64,000 nucleotides of DNA from JAPOUP01 sp965199865 (GCA_965199865.1 CBDATU010000005.1:1-64000); one strand, 5' to 3'; counted from the first letter of the stretch, positions 40,769 through 49,816 are shown. Program-made: numbers and translations. The notes: generated from the letters alone by a model not told the origin.

Positions 40769-41278
40769 ATGGCGGAAATCAGGGATCCGGAAAACACGAT
40801 CCTGATCGAGTTGAAGGACGGGACGGTAACGATTGAGCTCATGCCGGAAGTTGCGCCCAGGCATTGCGAGCGCATCAAGGAACTGTCACGCGAGGGCGCG
40901 TATGATGGCGTGGTCTTCCACCGGGTTATCGAGGGGTTTATGGCTCAGACAGGCGATGTGCTGCATGGCAGACATTCAGCTGGGCTTGATCTCCGGCTGG
41001 CAGGCACTGGCGCTTCAGCCAAATCGAACCTACCCGCGGAATTTTCGGGCATCCCACATGATCGTGGCACGCTGGGCGCCGCCCGCGCGTCAAGCCCGAA
41101 CAGCGCGAATTCGCAGTTCTTCATCAACCTGAGTAACAATTACTTCCTGAACGGAAAATACACGGTCTATGGCCGGGTGATTGATGGTATGGAACATATA
41201 GATGCCATCGAACGGGGCGAGCCTCCGGTGAATCCGGACAGGATGATTTCCATGAAAGTGGCTGCCGATGCTGCGTAG
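40769..41278 (+). CDS. Cyclophilin-type peptidyl-prolyl isomerase (cytoplasmic)
   Basis: 169-residue cyclophilin. The start is fixed by AGGAGAG about 5 bases before the ATG of MAEIRDPEN; the frame stays open far upstream but overlaps pgk on the other strand. The catalytic and binding text is FHRVIEGFMAQTGD, NSANSQFFINLSNNYFLNG and YTVYGRVIDGMEHIDAI. The loop after QTGD reads VLHGRHSAGLDLRLAG instead of a glycine-rich FG...GG form, a modest divergence. Its 3' end overlaps the next cyclophilin gene by 11 bases. Confidence 0.92.
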   Translation: MAEIRDPENTILIELKDGTVTIELMPEVAPRHCERIKELSREGAYDGVVFHRVIEGFMAQTGDVLHGRHSAGLDLRLAGTGASAKSNLPAEFSGIPHDRGTLGAARASSPNSANSQFFINLSNNYFLNGKYTVYGRVIDGMEHIDAIERGEPPVNPDRMISMKVAADAA

Positions 41279-41864
41279 TCTGACATTGCTTCTTTGTCTC
41301 GCCGCTGCCCCCTGCACTGCTACAGGGTTGAAGATCAGCGTCGTCGGGGAGGCGAATGGACTGATCGAGATCGATCTCTTTGAGGACATTGCTCCAGAAC
41401 ACGCTGCGCAGATCAGTGCCCTGGCGGAAGCGGGGTATTACGACGGGGTCTACTTCCATCGCGTAATTGACGGCTTCATGGCACAGACCGGCGATGGCGA
41501 GTTCGCCCGGACCGATGGCGGGGATCGCCAAAACTGGGGACGGGGTGGCTCAGACCTTTCGGACATCCCCGCAGAGTTTTCCGAGACGGCATTCGATCGT
41601 GGTGTGGTCGGTATGGCACGGGCCGGGGATCCGCAATGTGCCGGAGTACCGAACTGCCAGGAACGGCAGCGGTTCCTTGACAGCGCTAACAGCCAGTTCT
41701 TCATAATGTTTGCGCCAGGACATTTTCTGAACGGCAACTACACTGTCGTGGGGCGTGTCGTGTCCGGAATGGAGATAGTGGATGCGATCAAGAGGGGGAA
41801 TCCGCGCTCAGGTGTCGTCAGTGGCATTCCGGATCGCATGGATCGTGTCGAGGTAACCGACTAG
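41268..41864 (+). CDS. Cyclophilin-type peptidyl-prolyl isomerase (exported)
   Basis: 198-residue cyclophilin with an N-terminal signal peptide (MLRSLTLLLCLAAAPCTATG), so probably periplasmic. The active-site text is complete: FHRVIDGFMAQTGDGE, DSANSQFFIMFAPGHFLNGN and YTVVGRVVSGMEIVDAIKRG. A short two-cysteine loop (PQCAGVPNCQ) could form a disulfide. The overlap with the preceding cytoplasmic paralogue implies coupled translation; this pair next to pgk is usual in roseobacters. Confidence 0.93.
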   Translation: MLRSLTLLLCLAAAPCTATGLKISVVGEANGLIEIDLFEDIAPEHAAQISALAEAGYYDGVYFHRVIDGFMAQTGDGEFARTDGGDRQNWGRGGSDLSDIPAEFSETAFDRGVVGMARAGDPQCAGVPNCQERQRFLDSANSQFFIMFAPGHFLNGNYTVVGRVVSGMEIVDAIKRGNPRSGVVSGIPDRMDRVEVTD

Positions 41865-41938
41865 CGTCCTGCCGGATCGGTGTGATGCGGGCGTGAGACG
41901 TGAAACAGCGTGTTCCCGTCTGGTGCCAGGAGGAGGCA

Positions 41939-42907
41939 ATGCGTATCATAGCGGTTTTGGCGGCAGCTGCCGTGTCCCTGTCAATGGCGGTTTCAGCCGC
42001 CGCGAGACCCGAGTTCTGGAAGAATGAATGGCCGAATACGGACTTCGGCAATACAACCCTACACGGCTGGTCGGAGATTCTTTCCGGTGGCCCACCGAAA
42101 GATGGCATTCCGGCGCTGTCGAACCCGCAGTTCATCCAGGCCGATGAAGAGACTCGGATCGGCCACCGGGAGCCGGTGATCACTGTCGAAATGGATGGTG
42201 AGATGCCGAGGGCCTATCCGGTGCGCTACCTGATCTGGCATGAGATCGTGAATGACGGGATCGGAGAAGTTCCGGTGGCTGTGACATTCTGCCCGCTATG
42301 CAATTCAGGGGTGACGTTCGATCGGCGGGTCGGTGGAGCGACGCTCACCTTCGGTGTCTCTGGAAAATTACGGCATTCCGACATGATAATGTATGATCGG
42401 GAGACTGAAAGCTGGTGGCAGCAGGCCATCGGAACAGGGATCGTGGGCATGTATGCCGGGACCGTTCTGAAGCGGCTTCCGAGCTGGATGGAGAGCTGGG
42501 CAGAGTTCCGGTCGCGCAACCCGGAAGGGCTGGTAATGGCGGAACCGGATTGGCCGCGAAGCTATGGGCGCAACCCATATGTCAGCTATGACAGTTCGCA
42601 CCGTCCGTTCCTGTATCATGGCCAGCTTCCGCCTTACGGCATCTCTGCGCTTGCTCGAGTGGTCCGCGTCGGTGAGCGCGCCTGGCCTGTGTCACGCCTG
42701 GCGGAAGTGGGTGAGATCACCGAGGTCGGACTGACGATCACCTGGAAGGCCGGGCAGGCCTCGGCACTTGACACCGAAAGGATTGCGGACGGTCGGGATG
42801 TCGGTACGATCCGGGTGAGAAGGGACGGTAAGGACGTGCCTCACGACATCATGTTCGCCTTCGCATTCCACGCGTTCTTCCCGGATGGGCAATGGATGCT
42901 GGAATGA
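41939..42907 (+). CDS. Exported DUF3179 protein
   Basis: 322-residue protein of unknown function. It starts at the ATG at 41939 with AGGAGG directly upstream, followed by a signal peptide (MRIIAVLAAAAVSLSMAVSA). The DUF3179 core is clear: RAYPVRYLIWHEIVNDGIG, VAVTFCPLCNSGVTFDRRV, GKLRHSDMIMYDRETESWWQ. The CPLC pair could bind a metal or form a disulfide. It follows the PPIases by 74 bases and may be co-transcribed with them. No function is assigned to the family that I would rely on. Confidence 0.85.
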   Translation: MRIIAVLAAAAVSLSMAVSAAARPEFWKNEWPNTDFGNTTLHGWSEILSGGPPKDGIPALSNPQFIQADEETRIGHREPVITVEMDGEMPRAYPVRYLIWHEIVNDGIGEVPVAVTFCPLCNSGVTFDRRVGGATLTFGVSGKLRHSDMIMYDRETESWWQQAIGTGIVGMYAGTVLKRLPSWMESWAEFRSRNPEGLVMAEPDWPRSYGRNPYVSYDSSHRPFLYHGQLPPYGISALARVVRVGERAWPVSRLAEVGEITEVGLTITWKAGQASALDTERIADGRDVGTIRVRRDGKDVPHDIMFAFAFHAFFPDGQWMLE

Positions 42908-42966
42908 GACCTGGACTACCCGGCTGTGGTCCACTTGGGGCGGGCAGGTGAACGGACAGGTCCCAT

Positions 42967-44583
42967 TCAGTCCGCGAGCGTTACCAGTACATGCCGCTTC
43001 CTGCCTGCGCTAAGCTTCACCGGCGACGCCAGCGCATCTACGTCCAGCATCAGCCCCGCATCCGGTGGTGGCGAACCGTCGATGCGAACGCCATTGCCGG
43101 CGATGAGGCGCCGGGCCTCCTTACCCGAAGCGGCCAGCCCGGAGCGAACCAATAGCTGGGCGATGGAGATTCCGTTACCGATGTCCGATACGGAGAGCCG
43201 AAGTCTGGGAAGCTCGTCTCCGAGGCCACCTCTATCGAAGACGTCCGCTGCGGTTGCCGCCGCCGCCCTGGCAGCTTCGGCTCCATGACAGAGCGACGTG
43301 ACCTCATCCGCAAGGCGGATTTTGGCTTCATTGACGTCGGCATCCTGCAATGCGCCAAGACGTTCGCATTCCCCGATCGGAAGGTCGGTATAGAGTTTCA
43401 GAAAACGCTCGACATCGGCATCATCGACGTTGCGCCAGTACTGCCAGAATTCGTAGGCGCTCAGCCTCTCGGAGTTCAGCCAGATGGCACCGCCAGCGGT
43501 CTTGCCCATCTTGTTTCCACTGGCTGTGGTAAGCAGCGGGCTTGTAAGTCCATAGACTTCGGTATTCTGGAGGCGGCGCGTCAGGTCAATTCCGTTGACA
43601 ATATTGCCCCATTGGTCCGACCCACCCATCTGCAGGATGCAGCCATGGCGACGGTTCAGTTCCGCAAAGTCATAGGCCTGAAGGATCATGTAATTGAATT
43701 CCAGAAAGCTAAGGCTCTGTTCGCGATCGAGACGTGACCTGACCGATTCAAAGCCAAGCATCCGGTTAACGCTGAAATGGCGTCCTATGTCACGCAGAAA
43801 GTCAAGGTAATTGAGTTCGTCCAGCCATTCGGCGTTGTCAGGCATGATCGCGTCGGCGGGACCATCGCCGAAGTCAAGAAATCGCATGAACACCGAGCGA
43901 ATGCCTGCGATGTTGGACCTGATGTCCTCAGGTGTGAGCAATGGACGCTCTTCGGCACGGAAGCTTGGATCCCCGACCTTCGATGTTCCCCCACCCATGA
44001 GGACGATCGGCTGGTTCCCCGCTTTCTGAAACCATCGTAACATCATGATCTGGATCAGGCTACCAGCATGCAGGCTACTAGCTGTCGCATCGAATCCGAT
44101 GTAGCCGGACGCCAGTCCAGCATTGAGGGCCTGTTCAAGGCCGTTGAAATCCGTGCAGTCGGCAACGAAGCCGCGTTCGCGCATGATGTGGAGAAAATCT
44201 GATCCCGACTGCCCGCTTCGCAGCGAGATCGGCGCCTCCGGCGGTGGCGACCGGTCTGGACGGGTGACGGCCACGGTGGCCCCATCAGTCTCCCTTACGG
44301 GTTCAGTTCCCTTGGCCAAAGGGATTCTGTCTCGGATGGAGGCTGGAAGCTGTTTCCAGATAGCGTCGATTCCAGTTTCAGCGAAGCGGTTCCGCCAGTG
44401 CCTGATCTGAACGCGACTGACGCGAAGCTGCTTCGCGATGTCCCGGCTATGCATTCCGTCCGCCGCCAACAGGATTGCCCTGATGTTCCGGGATACTGTG
44501 CGGCTGGTTCTATGAGATCGGGCAATCGCCTCAAGACGCTTCCTGTCAGCCGCTCCAATGGTGATCATTCGATCCAGGCCCAT
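42967..44583 (-). CDS. tyrS: Tyrosyl-tRNA synthetase fused to an IS630-type HTH
   Basis: One uninterrupted frame of 538 residues. Residues about 128-538 are a complete bacterial TyrRS. They include the class I motif region SLHAGSLIQIMMLRW (HAGS at 172-175), VLMGGGTSKVGDPSF, NGIDLTRRLQNTEVYGLTSP, the KMSKS equivalent NKMGKTAGGAIWLNSE, and the C-terminal S4 RNA-binding domain (ISIAQLLVRSGLAASGKEAR). Residues 6-88 are the helix-turn-helix N-terminus of an IS630-family transposase, and residues 89-127 are an unstructured Pro/Ser-rich junction. No ATG lies between the fusion and the TyrRS core. GGGAG sits 6 bases before the ATG at 44583 and a promoter-like pair lies 36 bases further up. It is the only TyrRS gene here. 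Internal initiation at a GTG or TTG in the junction is possible. Confidence 0.9.
   Translation of the reverse strand: MGLDRMITIGAADRKRLEAIARSHRTSRTVSRNIRAILLAADGMHSRDIAKQLRVSRVQIRHWRNRFAETGIDAIWKQLPASIRDRIPLAKGTEPVRETDGATVAVTRPDRSPPPEAPISLRSGQSGSDFLHIMRERGFVADCTDFNGLEQALNAGLASGYIGFDATASSLHAGSLIQIMMLRWFQKAGNQPIVLMGGGTSKVGDPSFRAEERPLLTPEDIRSNIAGIRSVFMRFLDFGDGPADAIMPDNAEWLDELNYLDFLRDIGRHFSVNRMLGFESVRSRLDREQSLSFLEFNYMILQAYDFAELNRRHGCILQMGGSDQWGNIVNGIDLTRRLQNTEVYGLTSPLLTTASGNKMGKTAGGAIWLNSERLSAYEFWQYWRNVDDADVERFLKLYTDLPIGECERLGALQDADVNEAKIRLADEVTSLCHGAEAARAAAATAADVFDRGGLGDELPRLRLSVSDIGNGISIAQLLVRSGLAASGKEARRLIAGNGVRIDGSPPPDAGLMLDVDALASPVKLSAGRKRHVLVTLAD
44320..44568 (-). mobile_element. IS630-type transposase N-terminal HTH captured by tyrS
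   Basis: Encodes MITIGAADRKRLEAIARSHR through KQLPASIRDRI. It includes NIRAILLAADGMHSRDIAKQ and LRVSRVQIRHWRNRFAETGI, the standard layout of the IS630 N-terminal helix-turn-helix domain. The catalytic DDE part of the transposase is absent. In frame with the synthetase downstream. Confidence 0.8.
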
Positions 44584-44619
44584 TGCGATCTCCCGCTCAA
44601 TTGCTCATCGTCTGAGATC

Positions 44620-44648
44620 CGCATACTGCATGCCTTAAATTATGTCAA
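44620..44648 (-). promoter_or_regulatory. Promoter-like pair before the tyrS fusion
   Basis: On the minus strand a perfect -35 box TTGACA (44643-44648) lies 17 bases before TATGCG (44620-44625, three of six matches to the -10 consensus). Transcription would begin about 30 bases before the ATG at 44583. Confidence 0.5.
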
Positions 44649-44681
44649 CGTCGCTGTAATGTCAAAAGAAGTACATAATTT
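44637..44681. repeat. 9-base inverted repeat overlapping the tyrS -35 box
   Basis: AAATTATGT (44637-44645) and ACATAATTT (44673-44681) are exact complements, 27 bases apart. The left arm overlaps the -35 box. It may be an operator or what is left of the insertion element's terminal repeat. Confidence 0.45.
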
Positions 44682-45448
44682 ATAACAATATCTATATTTC
44701 TAATCTTATGCACAAAGTTGATCGGGAGAGGATTCTTTATGTGCCAATTAGTGTTGAAATTTCTTAAATCATGAACGCGTTTCAATTCTTACCTATTCGG
44801 TTGCTGAAACTATCACTTGGAGACTGGAAACCGAAGAAACCATTGATTTCGGGAACGAAGCATAATGATTGAAAGTCCATCGGATGGCTGTCGTATCGCA
44901 TCGGCGCATTCCCTGCTTTCGGGCATGTGGAGAGGGCGGTTCAGATCGCTCCACTTCGGCGGATGTCTCTGCCAGCCGGTTTCGAACATGAGGTGCAATG
45001 GATATCGTGATCGCCCTTCGGATCTTGCGGCGAGAGACCGTATCGACTGGAAGTCGATGCCGCTACGCCAATGCATGCGGCCACCGCTCGAATTCCTTTG
45101 GCTTCCTGAAATGTCCTTTCGACAGGCATCGCCGGTCATGTATCCGGTCTGCCCTTTCCGGAAGGGAAATCGAATGGCGAGGGTAGGGGAGTCGTCGGTG
45201 GCTGAACCAGCTTCCGGTCGGTGTGCCGCATTCGACATGGCGTTCACATCCACCCGGAGGCATCATCAGCAGTGCTGGTGTCGGCAATCTCCCTTTCCTG
45301 TATCCGACCCCGTCGATGGCTGACAGGAACACCGCGCATCGCCCGGTTCTGAAGTCCGGCTGTAACCGTCAACGGCTCCAGGTCGGAAATGGATGGAAGG
45401 TCTCGAATCTCTGGTGAGGAACGCATAAATGACGGCCAAGGCCATTCG
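44682..45448. other. Spacer upstream of the tyrS fusion
   Basis: The first 130 bases are AT-rich, and the remainder is GC-normal without recognisable protein text on either strand. No second IS630 fragment could be found here. Confidence 0.4.
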
Positions 45449-46282
45449 ATGGCGGACTGGCCAGACCATATGAAACAGGCGTTTGGCCGATCGGGCAGAT
45501 GGAGAACTACATTGGCGGTACTTGGCAAGATCATCGGTACATCACTCGGTCTGGTGATTGGCGGACCAATAGGAGCCGTGCTTGGCGCAGTCTTGGGGCA
45601 TCACCTTGATCGCCGATCCGGAGACCCTGCACGAAATGGGCAATCCCCGCCCAAGGTCCGAGCCATTCCAACTCGGGCCGAGCAGCGTCAGATGGCTTTT
45701 GCGGCCGCCTTTGCGATTTTGCTGGCCAAACTATGTCTGGCGGACGGACACCTATCGAGTGATGAACGTCGGTTCCTGAGGAAACTCGGACTGTCGAAGG
45801 CGGGAGAAGCTGGATTTCTTGCGGTTTTCGAGGCGGCCGGAGACGACCGGCTCGGCCCTGAACCCTATGCCCTCCAGCTCGTCGAGATTTTCGGCCGTTC
45901 ATCGGCGGCTCTGGAAAGGCTTCTGGAAGCGTTGATTTTCACCGCGGCGGCTGACGGCGTCTATCATGCATCCGAACGGAAATTCATCCAGAACATCGCC
46001 GTGATCTTTGGCATATCCGAAAGTCGGCTTGAACATCTCGAAGCTCTCGTCACCCCGACGCAGACAACCAGGCTTTCGGAAGCCTATGATGTGCTTGGTG
46101 TCGACCCATCCGTCACCGATGATGAGCTACGAAAGGCATACAGAAAGATCGTTCGGGCGAATCACCCGGACTTTGCCACCGCACAGGGTATGCCTGATGA
46201 TTTCGTCGCCGTCTGCAATCAGGTTCTCGCCAAGTCGAATGCCGCCTATGACCTGATCAGGTCGGAGCGCGGCATTGCCTGA
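45449..46282 (+). CDS. TerB/DjlA-like co-chaperone with C-terminal J domain
   Basis: 277-residue DjlA-like protein. A glycine-rich hydrophobic segment near the N-terminus (LGLVIGGPIGAVLGAVLGHH) may insert in the membrane. It is followed by a TerB-like helical domain (residues about 75-195; LAKLCLADGHLSSDERRFLR, IFTAAADGVYHASERKFIQN). The C-terminal J domain has the HPD motif needed to stimulate Hsp70 (YRKIVRANHPDFATAQ). The start is uncertain: the Met at 45449 is my choice, with upstream and downstream ATGs possible. Confidence 0.85.
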   Translation: MADWPDHMKQAFGRSGRWRTTLAVLGKIIGTSLGLVIGGPIGAVLGAVLGHHLDRRSGDPARNGQSPPKVRAIPTRAEQRQMAFAAAFAILLAKLCLADGHLSSDERRFLRKLGLSKAGEAGFLAVFEAAGDDRLGPEPYALQLVEIFGRSSAALERLLEALIFTAAADGVYHASERKFIQNIAVIFGISESRLEHLEALVTPTQTTRLSEAYDVLGVDPSVTDDELRKAYRKIVRANHPDFATAQGMPDDFVAVCNQVLAKSNAAYDLIRSERGIA

Positions 46283-46428
46283 CCGGCTCCTTCCGCGCAG
46301 GAGCAATTCCAGTTACATCCGCATTATGGAAAGATCCCTGGCGGGAAATCTTCAGGTTCCTGAGATGGGTGCTTCCGCCAGAGGTCAGCTTCAGGCAATC
46401 TGGAATTCGTGAACCCGGAATGAAAGCC

Positions 46429-47520
46429 ATGTCGATCAACGACCCTATTTTCGCGCTCGGTGCGATGTCCGGCACTTCCATGGACGGGGTGGATGCCGCC
46501 GTTCTGAAGACGGATGGCGAGGCCATACTTGAATTCGGTGAAACCGGATACAGGGCCTATTCAGCTGAGGAACGCGAGACGCTCCGCGCGGCGCTGGGGC
46601 GCTGGCCGGGAGAGCCTGGTGTTGACGCCGCGACCGCCGTGGTCGAAAGTGCTCATGCCAAGCTTCTCAGGCGGTTTGAGGCTGATCTGGTCGGCTTTCA
46701 CGGGCAGACGCTCGCGCATGACCCGGGAGGGCAGGGCACTCACCAGGTGGGAAGGGGTGATGTGCTGGCGGCGGAACTGGGCATTCCAGTGGTTTGGGAC
46801 TTCAGGTCCGCTGACGTCCTGAATGGCGGGCAGGGGGCACCACTGGCACCATTCTTTCACTTTGCATGCGCACGCTGGGCGGAAGCGAGGGCACCGGTAG
46901 CTTTCCTGAATCTAGGAGGTGTTGGCAATCTGACCTGGCTGGATCCAACCAGGTCGGTGCCGGAAGAGATGGGGGCGTGTCTTGCCTTCGATACCGGTCC
47001 TGCCAATGCGCCCATTGATGATCTCATGCGGTCGCGATGCGGTCTGGGCTGTGACCGTGACGGTGCGCTGGCGCTGACCGGTAATGCGGATGAAGCGGCG
47101 GTGGAAAGGTTCCTGCAAGCCGGCTACTTTGCCGCTCCACCTCCCAAGTCGCTGGATCGTAACGCGTTTCCGGAACTCGAAGGACTTGTTGGGGAAATGC
47201 GGGCTGCCGATGCGGCCGCTACCCTGGTTGCGGTTGCTGCTGGATGTGTCGCCAGGGGAATGGAACACTGCCCAACAGCACCTGAGCGAATTCTGGTTGC
47301 GGGTGGGGGGCGGAATAATCCGGCCCTGATGGGCGAACTGGCTAGGCGGCTTGATCAGCCTGTTGACCCCGTAGAGGTGCTCGGGCTTGATGGAGACATG
47401 CTGGAAGCCCTGGCTTTCGCATTCCTGGCCGTAAGGGTTCTTCGCGGAATGGTGACATCCTGCCCTTCGACTACAGGGGTAGTAAATGGGGTTTGTGGTG
47501 GCCAGGTCGCGCACCCTTAG
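46429..47520 (+). CDS. anmK: Anhydro-N-acetylmuramic acid kinase
   Basis: 363-residue kinase that opens and phosphorylates anhydroMurNAc released by murein turnover, returning it to N-acetylmuramate 6-phosphate. Key blocks: the N-terminal GAMSGTSMDGVDAAVL, the catalytic-site GFHGQTLAHDPG, NLGGVGNLTWL, FDTGPANAPIDDLM, and the C-terminal ILVAGGGRNNPALM. The start is set to fit family length; a Met three codons upstream is an alternative. It fits with mltG upstream in the window, which makes anhydro ends. Confidence 0.92.
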   Translation: MSINDPIFALGAMSGTSMDGVDAAVLKTDGEAILEFGETGYRAYSAEERETLRAALGRWPGEPGVDAATAVVESAHAKLLRRFEADLVGFHGQTLAHDPGGQGTHQVGRGDVLAAELGIPVVWDFRSADVLNGGQGAPLAPFFHFACARWAEARAPVAFLNLGGVGNLTWLDPTRSVPEEMGACLAFDTGPANAPIDDLMRSRCGLGCDRDGALALTGNADEAAVERFLQAGYFAAPPPKSLDRNAFPELEGLVGEMRAADAAATLVAVAAGCVARGMEHCPTAPERILVAGGGRNNPALMGELARRLDQPVDPVEVLGLDGDMLEALAFAFLAVRVLRGMVTSCPSTTGVVNGVCGGQVAHP

Positions 47521-47611
47521 CACGGAGTACCATATGATCACGCCAGTCCGTCCCGGTTGCAGGTATCCGGTACGGGCCGAACACTGCCAGATCAGCGGCT
47601 GGCGTCGGGAC

Positions 47612-48892
47612 TCATTGAGGTTTCAGGTTCGAACGACCAGCATATTCCGCTGTGTCTGCCAACATTTCCTCAATTCGAATCAACTGGTTGTATTTTGCGA
47701 GTCTGTCTGAGCGGGCGAGCGATCCGGTCTTGATCTGGCCGCAATTGGTGGCGACGGAGAGATCCGCAATGGTTGAATCCTCGGTTTCACCTGAGCGATG
47801 CGACATCACATTAGTGAATCCGGCGCGATGCGCCAAGTCGACGGCCTTAAGTGTCTCGGAGAGCGTTCCGATCTGGTTCACCTTGACCAGCATTGAATTG
47901 GCGCAGCCCTTCGCGATACCATCGGAAAGTCGGGAAGGGTTGGTGACAAATAGGTCATCTCCGACAAGCTGGATTCCCGCTCCCAGAGCGTCGGTGAGCG
48001 CCTTCCAGCCTTCCCAGTCATCTTCCGCGCAGCCATCTTCGACCGATAGGATGGGATAGTCGGAGCAGAGCCGTTCCAGATAGGCGACATTCTCTTCCGG
48101 GGACAGTGATTTTCCCTCTCCCAGTAATTCATAGCGTCCGTCCCGGAAATACTCCGTGGAGGCGCAGTCAAGAGCCAGCATGAAATCGTCTCCGGGAACG
48201 TATCCGGCTCTTTCGACGCTCCTTAGAATGAAATCCAGCGCATCACGCGCGGAACTGATATCTGGTGCGAATCCTCCTTCGTCCCCGATGCCGGTGCTAA
48301 GTCCGGCTGCTGACAGTTCGTCTTTCAGCACATGGAAGACCTCCGATCCCCATCGTACCGCATCATGCAGCGTCGGCGCACCGACGGGCATGATCATGAA
48401 CTCCTGGATGTCGATCGGATTGTCCGCATGCTCACCGCCGTTGATGATGTTCATCATTGGTACAGGCAGGACCCGGGCCGATGTGCCCCCCACATAGCGG
48501 TAGAGCGGCTGTCTGGTGAACGCTGCAGCGGCCTTGGCTGCCGCCAGACTGACCCCGAGAATTGCGTTGGCGCCGATCCGGCCCTTGTTGGTCGTGCCGT
48601 CAAGCTCGATCATCGCGGAGTCGATGGCTTCCTGTTCGGTCGCATCAAATCCTGTAAGCATTTCAGATAGTTCGCCGTTCACTGCAGCGACGGCCTCAAG
48701 CACGCCCTTCCCGCCGTATCGCCTACTGTCACCGTCGCGCCTTTCGACCGCTTCATGCGCTCCCGTGGAAGCCCCGGATGGCACGGCAGCGCGTCCCATG
48801 CTCCCGTCCTCTAGCGTTATGTCGACCTCGACGGTGGGATTGCCACGGCTATCCAGGATTTCGCGGGCGTGGATGTCGACGATAGTGCTCAT
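47612..48892 (-). CDS. eno: Enolase
   Basis: 426-residue enolase, converting 2-phosphoglycerate to phosphoenolpyruvate. The start is the Met of MSTIVDIHAREILDSRGNPT (48892). Active-site text is complete: GASTGAHEAVERRDGD, GDEGGFAPDISSA (catalytic Glu), LALDCASTEYF (metal Asp), LSVEDGCAEDDW, MLVKVNQIGT (catalytic Lys) and SHRSGETEDSTIADL. The frame remains open upstream but without family sequence. Confidence 0.97.
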   Translation of the reverse strand: MSTIVDIHAREILDSRGNPTVEVDITLEDGSMGRAAVPSGASTGAHEAVERRDGDSRRYGGKGVLEAVAAVNGELSEMLTGFDATEQEAIDSAMIELDGTTNKGRIGANAILGVSLAAAKAAAAFTRQPLYRYVGGTSARVLPVPMMNIINGGEHADNPIDIQEFMIMPVGAPTLHDAVRWGSEVFHVLKDELSAAGLSTGIGDEGGFAPDISSARDALDFILRSVERAGYVPGDDFMLALDCASTEYFRDGRYELLGEGKSLSPEENVAYLERLCSDYPILSVEDGCAEDDWEGWKALTDALGAGIQLVGDDLFVTNPSRLSDGIAKGCANSMLVKVNQIGTLSETLKAVDLAHRAGFTNVMSHRSGETEDSTIADLSVATNCGQIKTGSLARSDRLAKYNQLIRIEEMLADTAEYAGRSNLKPQ

Positions 48893-49029
48893 CGGGACCT
48901 CTGTGTGCTGGGATTCGAGCGCTCTATAGCAGGTGGTTCCGTTCGGGACAAAGGCCGTTCTGGCAGATGTCGATACGGCATGTTGTAGCTTTGTATCCGG
49001 AGTGACGGGTTCGGATGATGTGATGATGG

Positions 49030-49594
49030 GCACGCTTCCGGCACGCCGTTCAGGACCGTTTCCGCCTCGACATCCTGTCCCATGGCAAGATAGCCCTGAC
49101 CAGCCCGGCACGTGCCGTCGGGTTGTCCTGATGCTGAACAAGGATGGCTGCAAAGACCTGCGCCGCATCGACCACAGCCCCCCCGGTCGAGCATGGACAC
49201 CGCCATTTCAATGGACTCCTCGACGCCGTTGTCCTTACCCGCCAGCTTGCCGAAGTACTCGGCAAGCTCGGACGCAGTCTTGCTCCGAAAAGGCATCGAC
49301 CGGCTGTCCGTCGACGAAGGGGAAGACCGCCGGTATCGACTGTATGCGCAGCTGGGCTGCCAGGCGCTGGTTGGCATCCACGTCGATCTTGACCAGCGAT
49401 ATGGTGCCTCGGGCACTGCGCACCGCATTCTCGAGATCGGGACCGAAAGATTTGCAGGGGCCACACCAGGAAGCGCTGAAGTAGGCCAGAACCGGGTTCT
49501 GCCGGCTCGCTTCCATCACGTCGCTGCGAAAGGTGGCCTCCGAGCCCGTCTTGACCGAATTCGCGGGGCTGCCCGCATCAAACTCAAGCACCAC
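49030..49594 (-). pseudogene. Thioredoxin-TPR co-chaperone (CnoX/YbbN-like), frame-broken
   Basis: The first 119 residues are an intact-looking thioredoxin domain of the CnoX type (LEFDAGSP start, SASWCGPCKSFGPDL with the CGPC active site, LAAQLRIQSIPAVFPFVDGQ). The frame is lost near 49285. The next block, SELAEYFGKLAGKDNGVEES, is in a second frame, AAQVFAAILVQHQDNPTARA in a third, and QGYLAMGQDVEAETVLNGVP back in the second. The TPR half after that is missing. The N-terminal piece might still make a short thioredoxin, but the ATG-to-stop product ends abnormally. Confidence 0.85.
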
Positions 49595-49612
49595 CTCCTT
49601 ACCGGTTTTCCG

Positions 49613-49816
49613 TTACGGGGCATAGAAACATACCTGGAGGCAGGATTCCCAGATTGCCGGACGATTCATTATTGAAAATCGCCCCTTGACTGACGACCCG
49701 CGAGACTTCTGCCTCTCCGCGTATCTGGCCAATCGACCGACAAGATCGAATCGAGTTGTCATGCCTCTTTCGGCAACGAGTCTTGCGACGGATCTGTTTG
49801 GAAGCGCTTTCGTCAT
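49613..49816 (-). CDS. Truncated next gene of the ABC operon, function unknown
   Basis: A 67-codon frame whose ATG overlaps the stop of the upstream permease gene by 4 bases (ATGA), the mark of a genuine next operon gene. The N-terminal 45 codons (MTKALPNRSVARLVAERG, then RFDLVGRLARYAERQ) look protein-like. After that the sequence becomes unrelated and ends. I do not recognise the family; the first 45 residues do not look like an ABC ATPase. Probably the stump left when the operon's distal end was lost. Confidence 0.4.
   Translation of the reverse strand: MTKALPNRSVARLVAERGMTTRFDLVGRLARYAERQKSRGSSVKGRFSIMNRPAIWESCLQVCFYAP

Noticed and set aside
43000..44583. HAGS and KMGKT in TyrRS as damaged HIGH and KMSKS motifs
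   Set aside because: Alphaproteobacterial tyrosyl-tRNA synthetases commonly vary at these positions, so this is not evidence of loss of function.
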